Part shown: one piece after another, positions 18,827-28,038 of the stretch | Layout: each line of letters begins with the position of its first letter | Position numbering within the stretch: position 1 is the stretch's first letter | Source of the DNA: Methylococcaceae bacterium | Lineage (GTDB): Bacteria > Pseudomonadota > Gammaproteobacteria > Methylococcales > Methylomonadaceae | Assembly: GCA_013140705.1 (NCBI GenBank) | Contig: JABFSH010000034.1 | Coordinates: 62,001-126,000, forward strand | Direction: 5' to 3' | DNA length: 64,000 bases | Notes under the pieces: generated by a model | The model's database searches: none | The model's input: the letters and a program-made list of their open reading frames with translations, nothing else | What the model was told of the DNA's origin: nothing | Program-made: the position numbers and the translations under genes

Positions 18827-21800
18827 ATGCGATCCATAAAGTCACATTTAACTACCAGCTTATTGTTGTGTCTACTACTACCCACTTGCTTGATCGGCGG
18901 TACCGCCTACTGGTTTGTTTTTAACGTTATCAAAGAAAACCGTATCGGTACTGTAGGTCAACTTGCCGATACGCGTCACGAAGCATTACGGATTCGTCTT
19001 CATGAAGACCTGCAGCGCAGCAAAGACCTGCTGGACACGCTCATTGCCACCTGCCGCTCCAACAATATGACCATCAATGCCTGCGCTCAATCTCGCCTAA
19101 AACAATTCGCAGATGTCAATCATGCAGTCGGACTGACTTTTCACTCCGGGACTGAGCCCGATCTAGCCTTCGGCAGTGAAGCGATACCGTTGGCATCATT
19201 ACTGAATTCCTTTCAGCCTGATCAACTGTCAACAATCTCAACCGCCCGACTGACTGGCGATTGGCTGTATTCCGTGATAGCTACCGACGTTGCATCCGGT
19301 TTTCGGTTGGTTTCGACGTATCCGGCGCAGAAATTGGAAAAACTATTCGCCCAAACACCTTTGCTAGGCCACTCCGGCGAAACCTTTTTAGCCAATAGCC
19401 AGGGTCTATTTATCACCAAGCCACGTTATCCTTCGGAACAAGGTATCAGCAAGACGATCAGCGCCATGCCCATGCAACGCTGCTTGCTTAAGGAAAATAG
19501 TGAAATGCTTGATCTGGACTATCGCAACGTCCCCATTATTCATGGATTTCGGTTCGTGCCGGAAATTGGTGGCGGCTGCATCATGGCACATATCGATCAG
19601 ACAGAAGCGTTCATGCCATTGCGACGACTCACACAGGAGCTAATCCTATTGTTCGGCCTCGGCACCTTTGCTGCTTGGCTACTCGCAACACGATTGGGCG
19701 AAAACCTGGCCAACCCCATTTTGACGCTGGCAAAAATGGTACAACTGTTCTCCAAAGGTGATTTCACACAACGTGCACCCGCCAACGTCATCACCGAAAT
19801 CGATCAATTGTCACATCTTTTTAATGACATGGCGGGACAACTCGATGCAGCACTCAGCAAACTTAAAAAATCTGAGCATCAATTGGAAAACAAGGTTGCA
19901 GAACGCACTGCCGAACTACAGGATCGTAATAAAAAATACCGCTCAGTCATTCAAACGACTGGTGATGGATTCTGGCGAGTCAACACCAACGGTTACCTGC
20001 TGGAAGTCAATCCCGCTTATGAGCGCCTTTCCGGATACAGCGAACACGAGTTAATCGGGCTGCGCATCACGAACCTCGAAGCGCAGGAATCGCCTGAAGA
20101 AACCGCTGCCCATATACAAAAGATCATGCAGCAAGGCAGTGACACTTTTGAAACCCGACATCGCCGCAAGGATGGCAGCGTATGGGACACTGAAGTCATT
20201 ACCTCTTTCATTAGCGATGAAGGCGGCTATTTCGTCGCCTTCTTCCGCGACATCACTGAACGCAAACGAACCGAACAGGAGCTACTCATAGCCGCCAGCG
20301 CCTTCGAAACTCAGGAAGGCATCATGATTACCGATACCAACGGTAACATTGTGCGCGTGAATCGAGCCTTTACCCGCATTACCGGTTACTCGTCCGATGA
20401 TGCTATTGGCAAGAACGCGTCGATACTGAGATCAGGACGTCATGATCAGGATTTTTATAGTGTTATCCATCAGGCTTTACAAACTGCGAGCGCCTGGGAA
20501 GGCGAGATATGGGATCATCATAAGGATGGCCACATTTATCCACAATGGCTTGCGATGACAGCCGTCAAGGACACGAAGGGAAATATTAGTCATTACATCA
20601 GCAATTTCTCCGATATCACCGAACGCAAGGCCTCTGAGGAAAAAATCAAAAGTCTGGCGTTTTACGATACATTAACCAACTTACCAAACCGCCGCTTACT
20701 CATCGAACGCCTGGAACACGCTATTACCATCAATACACGCACGGGAGATTACGGTGCATTGCTATTTCTGGATCTCGATAACTTCAAATTATTAAACGAT
20801 ACCCAAGGCCATGGCATGGGTGACGAACTGTTGATTGAAGTCGCGCGTCGATTGAAAGTCTGTGTCCGTAAAGCCGATACGGTGGCACGTCTGGGAGGCG
20901 ATGAATTTATTGTACTGATGGAAAAGTTTGATCAGGCGAGCGAACAGATAGCCTTGCAGGTAAAAACAGTGGCTGAAAAAATTGTTACCGCACTCGCAAG
21001 TCCTTATTCGCTCAGTAAAGTCATTCATCACAGTTCCAGCAGTATCGGCATCGTTCTGTTCAATGGATCCGACATTACCGCAGATACCGTGCTGTCACAA
21101 GCCGATACCGCAATGTACGCCGCCAAAAAAAGCGGCAAAAACGCATACCGTTTTTTTGATCAAATCATGCAGCGAGAATTGGATCAGCGGGCAAAACTCG
21201 AATTCGATTTAAAAATGGCTGTCGAGAATAATCAACTCAAGCTTTTTTTCCAGCCTCAACTTGACGTACAAGGAAAAACTGTTGGCTTCGAGGCGCATAT
21301 TCGATGGAATCATCCTGAGCTTGGCATGATTCCCGCCGAGCAATTTATTTCAATTGCCGACGAAACAGGAATTATCCTGGCAATCGGGCAATGGGCATTA
21401 AAAGCCGCCTGCGACCAGCTGAGCACCTGGAAAAATCAGCCTTTAATGCGAGAAATGAGCATTGCCGTCAATATCAGTGGCAAACAATTTTACCAAGCCA
21501 GTTTCACTGAGGCATTACGCGCGCTTATTGCCGAACGCGCCATCGACGCCTCACATCTCAAACTGGAACTGACCGAACGGATGATATTGGAAAAAATCGA
21601 TAGCACCATCGGAAAAATGCTTGATTTAAAAGCCCTTGGCGTCATGCTTGTCATGGATGACTTTGGCACCGGTTACTCATCACTGAGCCTCCTAAGAGCC
21701 ATTCCTTTCGATCAGGTCAAGATTGATAAAAGCTTTGTTGACCGCTTCAAAGAAAACAGCACGGATGCCTTCCTGATTTCCACCATTCTCACTCTGGGAG

Positions 21801-21961
21801 AGTTGGTCGGAATTGATGTCATTGCAGATGGCGTCGAAAATAACGAACAGTATGATCTTCTCAAATCCATGGGGTGTTCTGTATTTCAAGGCTATTTTCT
21901 GGGCCAACCCGAACCTATCGAAACCATTGAATATCAATTGCTTATCGCTTCAACATCCTAG
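18827..21961 (+). CDS. Membrane PAS-GGDEF-EAL cyclic-di-GMP protein
   Basis: About 1044 residues. Two membrane helices (about 10-34 and 272-290) flank a periplasmic sensor, followed by HAMP, a short coiled coil, two PAS domains (about 370-480 and 490-605), GGDEF and EAL. The GGDEF motif is intact (about 692-696) with an RKAD inhibitory I-site just before it. The EAL domain deviates: EAH replaces EAL (about 824) and ADGVE replaces AEGVE. Metal and catalytic positions in VNISGKQF, MDDFGTG and KIDKSF are kept. I infer an active or product-inhibited diguanylate cyclase with weak or altered phosphodiesterase. Start: ATG at 18827, two codons after an alternative TTG. Confidence 0.9.
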   Translation: MRSIKSHLTTSLLLCLLLPTCLIGGTAYWFVFNVIKENRIGTVGQLADTRHEALRIRLHEDLQRSKDLLDTLIATCRSNNMTINACAQSRLKQFADVNHAVGLTFHSGTEPDLAFGSEAIPLASLLNSFQPDQLSTISTARLTGDWLYSVIATDVASGFRLVSTYPAQKLEKLFAQTPLLGHSGETFLANSQGLFITKPRYPSEQGISKTISAMPMQRCLLKENSEMLDLDYRNVPIIHGFRFVPEIGGGCIMAHIDQTEAFMPLRRLTQELILLFGLGTFAAWLLATRLGENLANPILTLAKMVQLFSKGDFTQRAPANVITEIDQLSHLFNDMAGQLDAALSKLKKSEHQLENKVAERTAELQDRNKKYRSVIQTTGDGFWRVNTNGYLLEVNPAYERLSGYSEHELIGLRITNLEAQESPEETAAHIQKIMQQGSDTFETRHRRKDGSVWDTEVITSFISDEGGYFVAFFRDITERKRTEQELLIAASAFETQEGIMITDTNGNIVRVNRAFTRITGYSSDDAIGKNASILRSGRHDQDFYSVIHQALQTASAWEGEIWDHHKDGHIYPQWLAMTAVKDTKGNISHYISNFSDITERKASEEKIKSLAFYDTLTNLPNRRLLIERLEHAITINTRTGDYGALLFLDLDNFKLLNDTQGHGMGDELLIEVARRLKVCVRKADTVARLGGDEFIVLMEKFDQASEQIALQVKTVAEKIVTALASPYSLSKVIHHSSSSIGIVLFNGSDITADTVLSQADTAMYAAKKSGKNAYRFFDQIMQRELDQRAKLEFDLKMAVENNQLKLFFQPQLDVQGKTVGFEAHIRWNHPELGMIPAEQFISIADETGIILAIGQWALKAACDQLSTWKNQPLMREMSIAVNISGKQFYQASFTEALRALIAERAIDASHLKLELTERMILEKIDSTIGKMLDLKALGVMLVMDDFGTGYSSLSLLRAIPFDQVKIDKSFVDRFKENSTDAFLISTILTLGELVGIDVIADGVENNEQYDLLKSMGCSVFQGYFLGQPEPIETIEYQLLIASTS

Positions 21962-22079
21962 CATATCACCCGCCATACAGTGTCTGACATCTGAACAACG
22001 CATTATTGACGACACTGACTGTCAGGATGGCAATTGCTATTCATTCAAGAAAATGGACGGCACTCAATACGGCAACAGA

Positions 22080-23411
22080 TTATTTTGCAAACGACCGACC
22101 AATACTGTAATAAACAAGGCCTAGTTTCTTCAAAAGTTGCGGCTGATACAGATTCCTGCCATCAAAAACGACAGCATCCTTTAAAGTGTGTTTGATGAAT
22201 TCAAAATCAGGGCTCCAAAAGTTTTTCCATTCCGTCACAACACACAAGGCATTGGCACCTTGTAAAGCCGCTTCAGCCGTTTCTACCAAAACCAAGCCCG
22301 CCTTGTCGCCATAAATTCTTTTTGCCTCGTCCATCGCTTCAGGATCATAGGCCCTGACCGTTGCGCCAGCCTCAATGAGTGCTTCCAGCAGAACCCGGCT
22401 GGGCGCTTCACGCATATCATCCGTTTTCGGCTTGAATGCCAAGCCCCAAAGCGCAAATGTTTTTCCTGCAAGATTACCTTGGTAATGGTGGATGATTTTG
22501 TTAAATAAAACCTGCTTTTGCCGGTTATTGACATTTTCGACGGCATTCAGCAACTCGGCCTTATAGCCAATTTGTTGAGCTGAGCGTTCCAATGCTTTAA
22601 CATCTTTTGGGAAACACGAACCACCATAGCCGCATCCAGGATAAATAAATGAATAGCCGATCCGGGAATCGGAACCTATGCCGTTCCTGACCTGCTCGAT
22701 GTCTGCGCCCACCATTTCCGCCAGATTGGCCAGTTCATTCATAAAACTGATTTTGGTAGCCAACATCGCATTGGCCGCATATTTTGTTAATTCGGCAGAA
22801 CGGATATCCATGGTAATCACGCGTTCATGACTGCGATTAAAGGGCGCATAGAGTGCCTTTAAAAGCTCTGCGGTTCTTGGATTGTCGGTACCAACAATAA
22901 TCCGGTCGGGTTTCATGAAATCATTAATCGCCGCGCCTTCTTTCAAAAACTCCGGATTTGACACCACATCAAAATCAATTTCTACGCCGCGTTCAGCTTG
23001 CACGGCCAGCATCACCGACTTCACTTTATCTGCTGTACCAACCGGTACGGTGGATTTGTCCACGACAATACGGTAATCCAGCATATGTTCAGCAATCGAT
23101 TTAGCCACCGCCAAAACATATTGTAGATCCGCTGATCCATCTTCATCGGGCGGTGTACCCACGGCGATAAACTGGAATGTCCCATGGTTAACGGCTTCGG
23201 GTATGTCCGTAGTGAACTTTAATCGACCGGCCTGCTGATTTTCCTTAATCAACGTATCAAGGCCGGGTTCATAAATAGGAATGACGCCACTTTTCAGATT
23301 ATCAATCTTTTTCTGATCGATATCGATACATAGCACCTCATTACCAACTTCAGCCAAACAGGCGCCCGTTACCAAACCCACATAGCCTGAGCCAAAAACC
23401 GTAACTTTCAT
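22080..23411 (-). CDS. ugd: UDP-glucose 6-dehydrogenase
   Basis: A 443-residue NAD-dependent enzyme oxidising UDP-glucose to UDP-glucuronate for polysaccharides. It has the Rossmann motif [10 protein letters not shown] (7-16), the VGTPPDEDG segment, NPEFLKEG and the catalytic cysteine in GGSCFPKD (Cys266). Length is standard for bacterial Ugd. It is the last gene of the leftward cluster starting at 27674 and lies 48 bases after the glycosyltransferase. This suggests that glucuronate or a derived sugar is a building block for that system. Confidence 0.95.
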   Translation of the reverse strand: MKVTVFGSGYVGLVTGACLAEVGNEVLCIDIDQKKIDNLKSGVIPIYEPGLDTLIKENQQAGRLKFTTDIPEAVNHGTFQFIAVGTPPDEDGSADLQYVLAVAKSIAEHMLDYRIVVDKSTVPVGTADKVKSVMLAVQAERGVEIDFDVVSNPEFLKEGAAINDFMKPDRIIVGTDNPRTAELLKALYAPFNRSHERVITMDIRSAELTKYAANAMLATKISFMNELANLAEMVGADIEQVRNGIGSDSRIGYSFIYPGCGYGGSCFPKDVKALERSAQQIGYKAELLNAVENVNNRQKQVLFNKIIHHYQGNLAGKTFALWGLAFKPKTDDMREAPSRVLLEALIEAGATVRAYDPEAMDEAKRIYGDKAGLVLVETAEAALQGANALCVVTEWKNFWSPDFEFIKHTLKDAVVFDGRNLYQPQLLKKLGLVYYSIGRSFAK

Positions 23412-23459
23412 TCTTTATCTCCAATCTTTTTTTCTATTTTGGCAATACTTAATTGATAT

Positions 23460-24668
23460 TCACTCTGCTGTAAGCAATCCGGAGTAAATCTTGATATAAC
23501 GACCCACACTTTTCGCCCAGTTTCTTTCCTGTTCAACATACTGCCTACCCGCCTGACGGAGCGCATCCCATTGTTGGGGTTGATTTAACAAATCGAGCAC
23601 GGCTGTTGCTAACGCATCCGCATCATTCGCTTTGAACAAGTACCCATTCTGAGCATTGGTAATCAGCTCTTTATGTCCGCCCACATCCGAGGCAACAACC
23701 ATTCGCCCTTGCGCCATGGCTTCCAATGGTTTCAAAGGCGTTACCAGATCGGTAAGACGCATGGACAACCGCGGATAAACAAAAATATCGACTTGATTAT
23801 AGTAATCCTGCACTTGATCATGAGCGATTCGACCCGTAAAAAGTACCAGACTATCCAGTTTTAATTCCTGGACTTTTTGTTTAATTAAAGCTTCTTGTGG
23901 ACCACCCCCAACCAATAGCACCCGAATTTCCGGCTGTTGTACCACTATTTTTGGCAAGGCCTCCAAAAGCAGGGGCAAACCTTCGTAGGCATAAAACGAA
24001 CCGATAAAACCCAGCACGACTTTATTCTGCAAACCCAAACGTGTTCTTAAGTCTTGATCCGGCTGGACACCATAGCTGAATCGCTCTATGTCCACTGCAT
24101 TGGGAATGACTGTAATTTTGTCTGGTGCAATACCCCGGGTGACAATATCAGAACGCAAACCTTCACAAATCGTAGTGATGGCATCGACTTTTTTGAACAC
24201 ATGGGTTTCAAGCATTTTTGTCAGGTAATAACGCAAACTAGCTTCAGTTGTCGTGCCATGATCAACCGCCGCATCTTCCCAAAACGCCCGACATTCATAC
24301 ACGACCGGAATCTTGTGTCGCTTGCCCGCTTTAATGGCCGCCATAGCGGTTAATGCCGGAGAATGGGCGTGGAGAATATCGGGCTTTATTTGCGGGATAA
24401 TTTCGTCGAGTCGCTTTCCCAACGAGTGCACTATTGCACATTGATTTAAAACTGGAATTTTTGCAATCACCGAATGCAGCGGACTGGAACGATAAAAGGT
24501 AAAGCCATCGACTGTTTCAACAGAGGCACTGGTTCCGAAGTGTTTACAGGACGTCACATGAAACGTTTCCCAGCCTAATTTTCTTTGTTGTTCAAGGATC
24601 GCTTTGGTACGAAACGAATAACCACTATGAAGCGGTATCGAGTGATCAAGAATATGAAGAATTTTCAT
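23460..24668 (-). CDS. Glycosyltransferase family 4, exosortase-A-associated type
   Basis: A 402-residue GT-B fold retaining transferase. The start MKILHILDHSIPLHSGYSFR and the following GWETFHVTS stretch are what I recall for the subfamily named in databases as exosortase A system-associated glycosyltransferase (TIGR04063-like). The C-terminal half shows GT4 features: VLGFIGSFYAYEGL, a nucleotide-sugar site ending PLKPLEAMAQGRMVVASDVGG. The natural acceptor is unknown. I chose the ATG at 24668 because the longer frame adds 27 unmatched residues. No exosortase gene is in this window. It is part of the 22-27.7 kb cluster. Confidence 0.85.
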   Translation of the reverse strand: MKILHILDHSIPLHSGYSFRTKAILEQQRKLGWETFHVTSCKHFGTSASVETVDGFTFYRSSPLHSVIAKIPVLNQCAIVHSLGKRLDEIIPQIKPDILHAHSPALTAMAAIKAGKRHKIPVVYECRAFWEDAAVDHGTTTEASLRYYLTKMLETHVFKKVDAITTICEGLRSDIVTRGIAPDKITVIPNAVDIERFSYGVQPDQDLRTRLGLQNKVVLGFIGSFYAYEGLPLLLEALPKIVVQQPEIRVLLVGGGPQEALIKQKVQELKLDSLVLFTGRIAHDQVQDYYNQVDIFVYPRLSMRLTDLVTPLKPLEAMAQGRMVVASDVGGHKELITNAQNGYLFKANDADALATAVLDLLNQPQQWDALRQAGRQYVEQERNWAKSVGRYIKIYSGLLTAE

Positions 24669-24729
24669 GAAGGGTATTATTGCTTGGTTGAGATTGCATG
24701 AATATGAAATTATAGTTTGCGCGGAATAC

Positions 24730-25809
24730 TTAATGTTGATCTTTTCCAATGACGCGTTTGTAGGCTTTGCGGGACAAATGCACCACTAGCAAATAAAACG
24801 GCATTTTTAACCAGTGTGATCTGACGAATAACACCCAGCGCGCTAAACCCGTCCACCGATCGTTGCAGCTTTCATGATCCGGCATCAGCCCTCTCAAAAA
24901 TAGAGCATCCATCAATTTGAGTTTTAATTTACCGCACGAGCGCGCTTCCTCCACCGCAAACACTTCATCAGGTACTGGTGTATGCAAAATTAATCGAGTG
25001 TATCTCAATGCGTAATACAACGGAACAGTTTGTTTGAGTTCATTGGCACGTTGAATTAAATTGCGCCAAAAATGTGGCTGTATCGAAAATTCTTTGAGTA
25101 ACAAATCCAGATCGGACAAATCTCTGAGTCCAGCATCAAATTCACCTTCATGAAATAAATGCGCTGCGCTGTGGATGACCCTATCAATGTCGGACAACAG
25201 CCATTCTCCGTTGATTTCAACGCTATGCTCCAAAAGTTTTTTACTGGCCGGGCAATGACGACTGGTTAATGGCAGAATATTATGATGCACATCAACCGCA
25301 GTACCTCTCCTATAATTCTGTAGTGGTGGAATCTCGTGCATCCACTCGCGATAATATTTTTGATCGTAGTCATCGAGTTCAGCGGCAGGCATCCAGCCAG
25401 CTGCTGACAAGGCTTGCTCGGTAGCGGCAAGCGCTTCTCTATCGACGAGAATATCAACATCGGAAAATACTCGTCCTAAAGCAGCCCGATTCTTTGCAAT
25501 GGCATAGCTGCAGCCTTTCAGAAACACCGGTTTGACGGCTACACTATTTAACGCCTGCTTTATGAGTCTGATTTCCCAGTGTAGCGACACAGCGAACTGC
25601 GTGGCATAGATCTGCGCTGACATAAAATGATTGGCCGCTTGGCAGGGTATGGCGACACCTTGATTTTTTAACAACACGTCTAGCCTTGCCAATAATCCGG
25701 CACGGCGTGCCTGCCTGACCAGCAAATCCCAATCGGAAAGACTCAGCTTCTCCGCGCTCCCAGGGTTTCTTAACAAAGCGATTATCGGCAGAGGAGCATC
25801 ACGCATCAT
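24730..25809 (-). CDS. Nucleotidyltransferase-fold protein (NTP_transf_5-like)
   Basis: A 359-residue protein with a minimal nucleotidyltransferase signature: FLKGCSYAIAKNRAALGRVFSDVDILV, where the SDVD carboxylates (about 116-119) would bind metal. The rest is mainly helical. Members of this family (PF14907-like) are frequently found beside exosortase, lasso peptide or PqqD-containing loci; their substrates are mostly unknown. Its ATGA start overlaps the stop of the kinase gene upstream by 4 bases, strong evidence of co-translation. It may transfer a nucleotidyl group to a protein or sugar; this is inference. Confidence 0.75.
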   Translation of the reverse strand: MMRDAPLPIIALLRNPGSAEKLSLSDWDLLVRQARRAGLLARLDVLLKNQGVAIPCQAANHFMSAQIYATQFAVSLHWEIRLIKQALNSVAVKPVFLKGCSYAIAKNRAALGRVFSDVDILVDREALAATEQALSAAGWMPAAELDDYDQKYYREWMHEIPPLQNYRRGTAVDVHHNILPLTSRHCPASKKLLEHSVEINGEWLLSDIDRVIHSAAHLFHEGEFDAGLRDLSDLDLLLKEFSIQPHFWRNLIQRANELKQTVPLYYALRYTRLILHTPVPDEVFAVEEARSCGKLKLKLMDALFLRGLMPDHESCNDRWTGLARWVLFVRSHWLKMPFYLLVVHLSRKAYKRVIGKDQH

Positions 25810-26699
25810 TTGGCCAGATTTGCAAAATACCCAACCGCCTCCTCAAGCTGACTGTATTCGAGTCGAAAGCAATCGCAGTTCTCAACCACATCACACAGCG
25901 CTTCAAACCCGCTTGCACCCAGCACATTGAAGTTAAATGCGTTTTTAGCCAAGTCCAGAACGGCGGCGGCTTTGCTAATAGTTTCTACAGACAGTCTGGT
26001 TTCCTGACGAAATTGCGGAAATACCACCCAAGCCCCCTTTGTCCGCTGGGTGGCGTTTTGTACACTTGTTACCGGCGGCTTCATGTGTGATACCGTACCT
26101 TTGGCGGTATCATGGAAAGACTCGCCCATCACTACATCCGGTACAAATTCTTTGATGATCGGGATGGATTCGTTTTTAAGACTGACGGGACGCACAATAG
26201 GAATTAATTCCGTGCTGATCAGGTCAATCATCGCCATTTCATCCGATAAGAGTCGCCAGCCGCGTCCCACGAGTGCAGCGCAAAGCGTACTCTTTCCCGC
26301 GCCTGGCTGACCCGGCAGAATAATGGCTTGACCGTTTTGTTCAACAACTGCGGCATGGAGCAATAAATGCCTGAAGTGATGATTGGCAATACACCAGTTC
26401 AAACCCCACTCAAAAAAAGGAAAGGCTTGGGAATAAGGCAATGGCTTGAATGGGGTTTTACCATCGAACTTGAACTGAACTTGCGGTCTTAAGAAGCGCC
26501 GCAGACCGCCAACAGGATCAATACGGATATGAAAATCGACAAAAATTTCGGCCTTTGGATCGAAAAAATCATGCGCTTGATACAGGTGGGATACGGACGA
26601 CTGAACGGCGGGGATAGCAGATTGCAATTTGACTACAAATGGATCAATTGACAGAATTGCTTGATCATCAACAAACGCTACACTGGAACGAATTGGCAC
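25806..26699 (-). CDS. HprK-related kinase A
   Basis: A 297-residue protein related to the C-terminal domain of HPr kinase/phosphorylase. The P-loop GQPGAGKST lies at about 130-138, preceded by LLLHAAVVEQNGQAIILP and followed by the GWRLLSDEMAMIDL segment. These are the hallmarks I recall for the database family HprK-related kinase A, defined by its co-occurrence with a PqqD-like protein. No HPr (PtsH) gene is nearby. I infer that it phosphorylates, or otherwise activates, a peptide or protein of this cluster rather than HPr. GTG start; it follows the PqqD-like gene by 9 bases. Confidence 0.85.
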   Translation of the reverse strand: MPIRSSVAFVDDQAILSIDPFVVKLQSAIPAVQSSVSHLYQAHDFFDPKAEIFVDFHIRIDPVGGLRRFLRPQVQFKFDGKTPFKPLPYSQAFPFFEWGLNWCIANHHFRHLLLHAAVVEQNGQAIILPGQPGAGKSTLCAALVGRGWRLLSDEMAMIDLISTELIPIVRPVSLKNESIPIIKEFVPDVVMGESFHDTAKGTVSHMKPPVTSVQNATQRTKGAWVVFPQFRQETRLSVETISKAAAVLDLAKNAFNFNVLGASGFEALCDVVENCDCFRLEYSQLEEAVGYFANLAK

Positions 26700-26708
26700 T
26701 TATGTCTA

Positions 26709-26993
26709 TTATTCTCCGTTATAATCCAGCACACCATAACCGACAAACAGCTCAAGTGCTGTTGAAACATAACCAGGAAGTTCGTCGCTATTATTGATGT
26801 ACGCTTCTTTACCTAGAAAATCCAAAATTTCATCATACGTTGAAGATCGACTTCTAAGTAATTCCACTAATTTAAATGCCGCCCACTGAACAACCAATGT
26901 CTGACGGGTAGTTCCAGAGAAAATCAGATATTCCCCATTAAGATCACGACATGCAATTTCTTTGTTAGCGGAATAGAAACCAGTTTTAAGCAC
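26709..26993 (-). CDS. PqqD-family peptide-binding protein (HPr-rel-A system)
   Basis: A 94-residue protein resembling PqqD, a winged-helix-like fold that binds leader peptides (RiPP recognition element). The pattern of an N-terminal segment ending LIFSGTTRQTLVVQWAAFKLVELL, then a helix and a C-terminal LELFVGYGVLD, fits the PqqD-related proteins that accompany HprK-related kinase A. GTG start, 6 bases after the stop of the secreted-protein gene. By analogy with PqqD it would present that protein, or another peptide, to the downstream kinase or nucleotidyltransferase. No radical-SAM enzyme is adjacent, unlike pqq loci. Confidence 0.75.
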   Translation of the reverse strand: MLKTGFYSANKEIACRDLNGEYLIFSGTTRQTLVVQWAAFKLVELLRSRSSTYDEILDFLGKEAYINNSDELPGYVSTALELFVGYGVLDYNGE

Positions 26994-26999
26994 GAATTT

Positions 27000-27674
27000 T
27001 CAGGTACTCAAATCGGATAAATCAAGAATGCCATCAATAGCTTTAGCCCTGTCTTTGCATTTGGCCTCAGAATTGATCGGAATGGCGCTATAAAATGTAC
27101 CCGTCCCCGGATATCCATAAGCAGGAAAAAGCGCATCATTCAACAAGGCTACTACGTGTCGAGCGGCATAACTCTTTATGGATTTTCTCAACTCATCCAC
27201 ACCATCACTCTTGGATTTTTCCTTATCCTTATCCTTATCCTTATCCTTATCATCACCATCCTTGCAATTAAATCGCTTCTTCAGTTTACTGCCGTCAGTG
27301 ACAACTCTGGCCTCGCCCTGGAGCACTTCCAATAGCGTTGCATTACCAAAAAGACTGCCACAGGTATTATCAGTACCGAAAATATCGTCAAACCTGGTAG
27401 AGTTTTTTTGATACGGCGGGGGCCAAGCAGCCGCTCTAATAAATTGATCCCCTGTAAAACCGTTCGGTGGATTCGTACAACCATTCGAAAGATTTCCTGA
27501 CATCGTACCCGATACACCGCATTCCACCGCCCAAACCGGCTTGCTGGAAAGTGACATCAGCACGGGAGTAATAATTCCCGCCTTATTAAACTTCCGACGA
27601 GAATTATCAACCCCGGAAACTTCTGGAACGGGAATGCCGATAGGTTGGTTGTGTTCCTGTTTATTAAGCTTCAT
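27000..27674 (-). CDS. Exported Cys-containing protein with Tat-like leader; possible substrate of the HPr-rel-A cluster
   Basis: A 224-residue protein of unknown function. A polar N-terminus leads to SRRKFNK (residues 25-31), close to the Tat consensus SRRxFLK, a short hydrophobic stretch (AGIITPVLMSLSS) and a signal-peptidase-like VWA near residue 49. The mature part has five cysteines (about 52, 66, 105, 137, 206), a WPPPY motif and a highly charged Asp-Lys repeat (about 140-152). I recall proteins of this architecture beside PqqD/HprK-related genes, but cannot confirm it here. As first gene of the cluster it is the natural candidate for the modified product. Start: ATG at 27674, with AGGA about 7 bases upstream. 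Confidence 0.65.
   Translation of the reverse strand: MKLNKQEHNQPIGIPVPEVSGVDNSRRKFNKAGIITPVLMSLSSKPVWAVECGVSGTMSGNLSNGCTNPPNGFTGDQFIRAAAWPPPYQKNSTRFDDIFGTDNTCGSLFGNATLLEVLQGEARVVTDGSKLKKRFNCKDGDDKDKDKDKDKEKSKSDGVDELRKSIKSYAARHVVALLNDALFPAYGYPGTGTFYSAIPINSEAKCKDRAKAIDGILDLSDLST
27221..27250. repeat. In-frame 6-bp tandem repeat (five units)
   Basis: Five perfect tandem copies of CCTTAT, lying inside the exported-protein gene and encoding the alternating Asp-Lys run. The unit is two codons long, so a gain or loss of units keeps the reading frame and only changes the length of the charged linker. Confidence 0.9.
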
Positions 27675-28038
27675 TTTCACTTCCTCAACTTGTTTGATGG
27701 ATCAAATAGTAAAGCTTTAACCCGAATTCAAGTATGTGTTAACCCGTCGGGAAATTCATAGCACTTTAATGTTTCATAACGGTTCAAAGTCATGTCCGTT
27801 ATCCTCATCTGATTCTGGTCTGCCCTGAATCCGTTTGAATTGTACAGTAGTAATAAAACAACCGCCAAAAAGGCTCGAATTTGTCATATTCTCAACCTGT
27901 TTTTTTGATAAAGGGTCAGACTATGTAGCAACTGATTTCTTACCATCATGCATTGCTATTTGCTTGATCAAAAGACTATTATAGATTAATGCTATTTATA
28001 CTCAACACAGATCATAACACTTATCCCACCTAATTATT
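27675..28038. other. Divergent intergenic region between the exported-protein gene and aguB
   Basis: About 360 AT-rich bases separating two divergent genes, so it must carry promoters for both. I looked for a sigma-54 type element (GG-N10-GC) on either strand and saw none. No ORF with a believable start is apparent. Confidence 0.4.

Noticed and set aside
27221-27250. Tandem repeat considered as a CRISPR array
   Set aside because: Unit is only 6 bases with no spacers and it is inside a coding frame. No CRISPR array or cas gene was seen.
22080-27674. Exosortase or PEP-CTERM genes near the exosortase-associated glycosyltransferase
   Set aside because: No exosortase-like membrane protein and no C-terminal PEP motif followed by a helix and basic tail was seen in the window.
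27681-28038. Sigma-54 promoter ahead of the exported-protein gene
   Set aside because: No GG-N10-GC pair with the right context on either strand.
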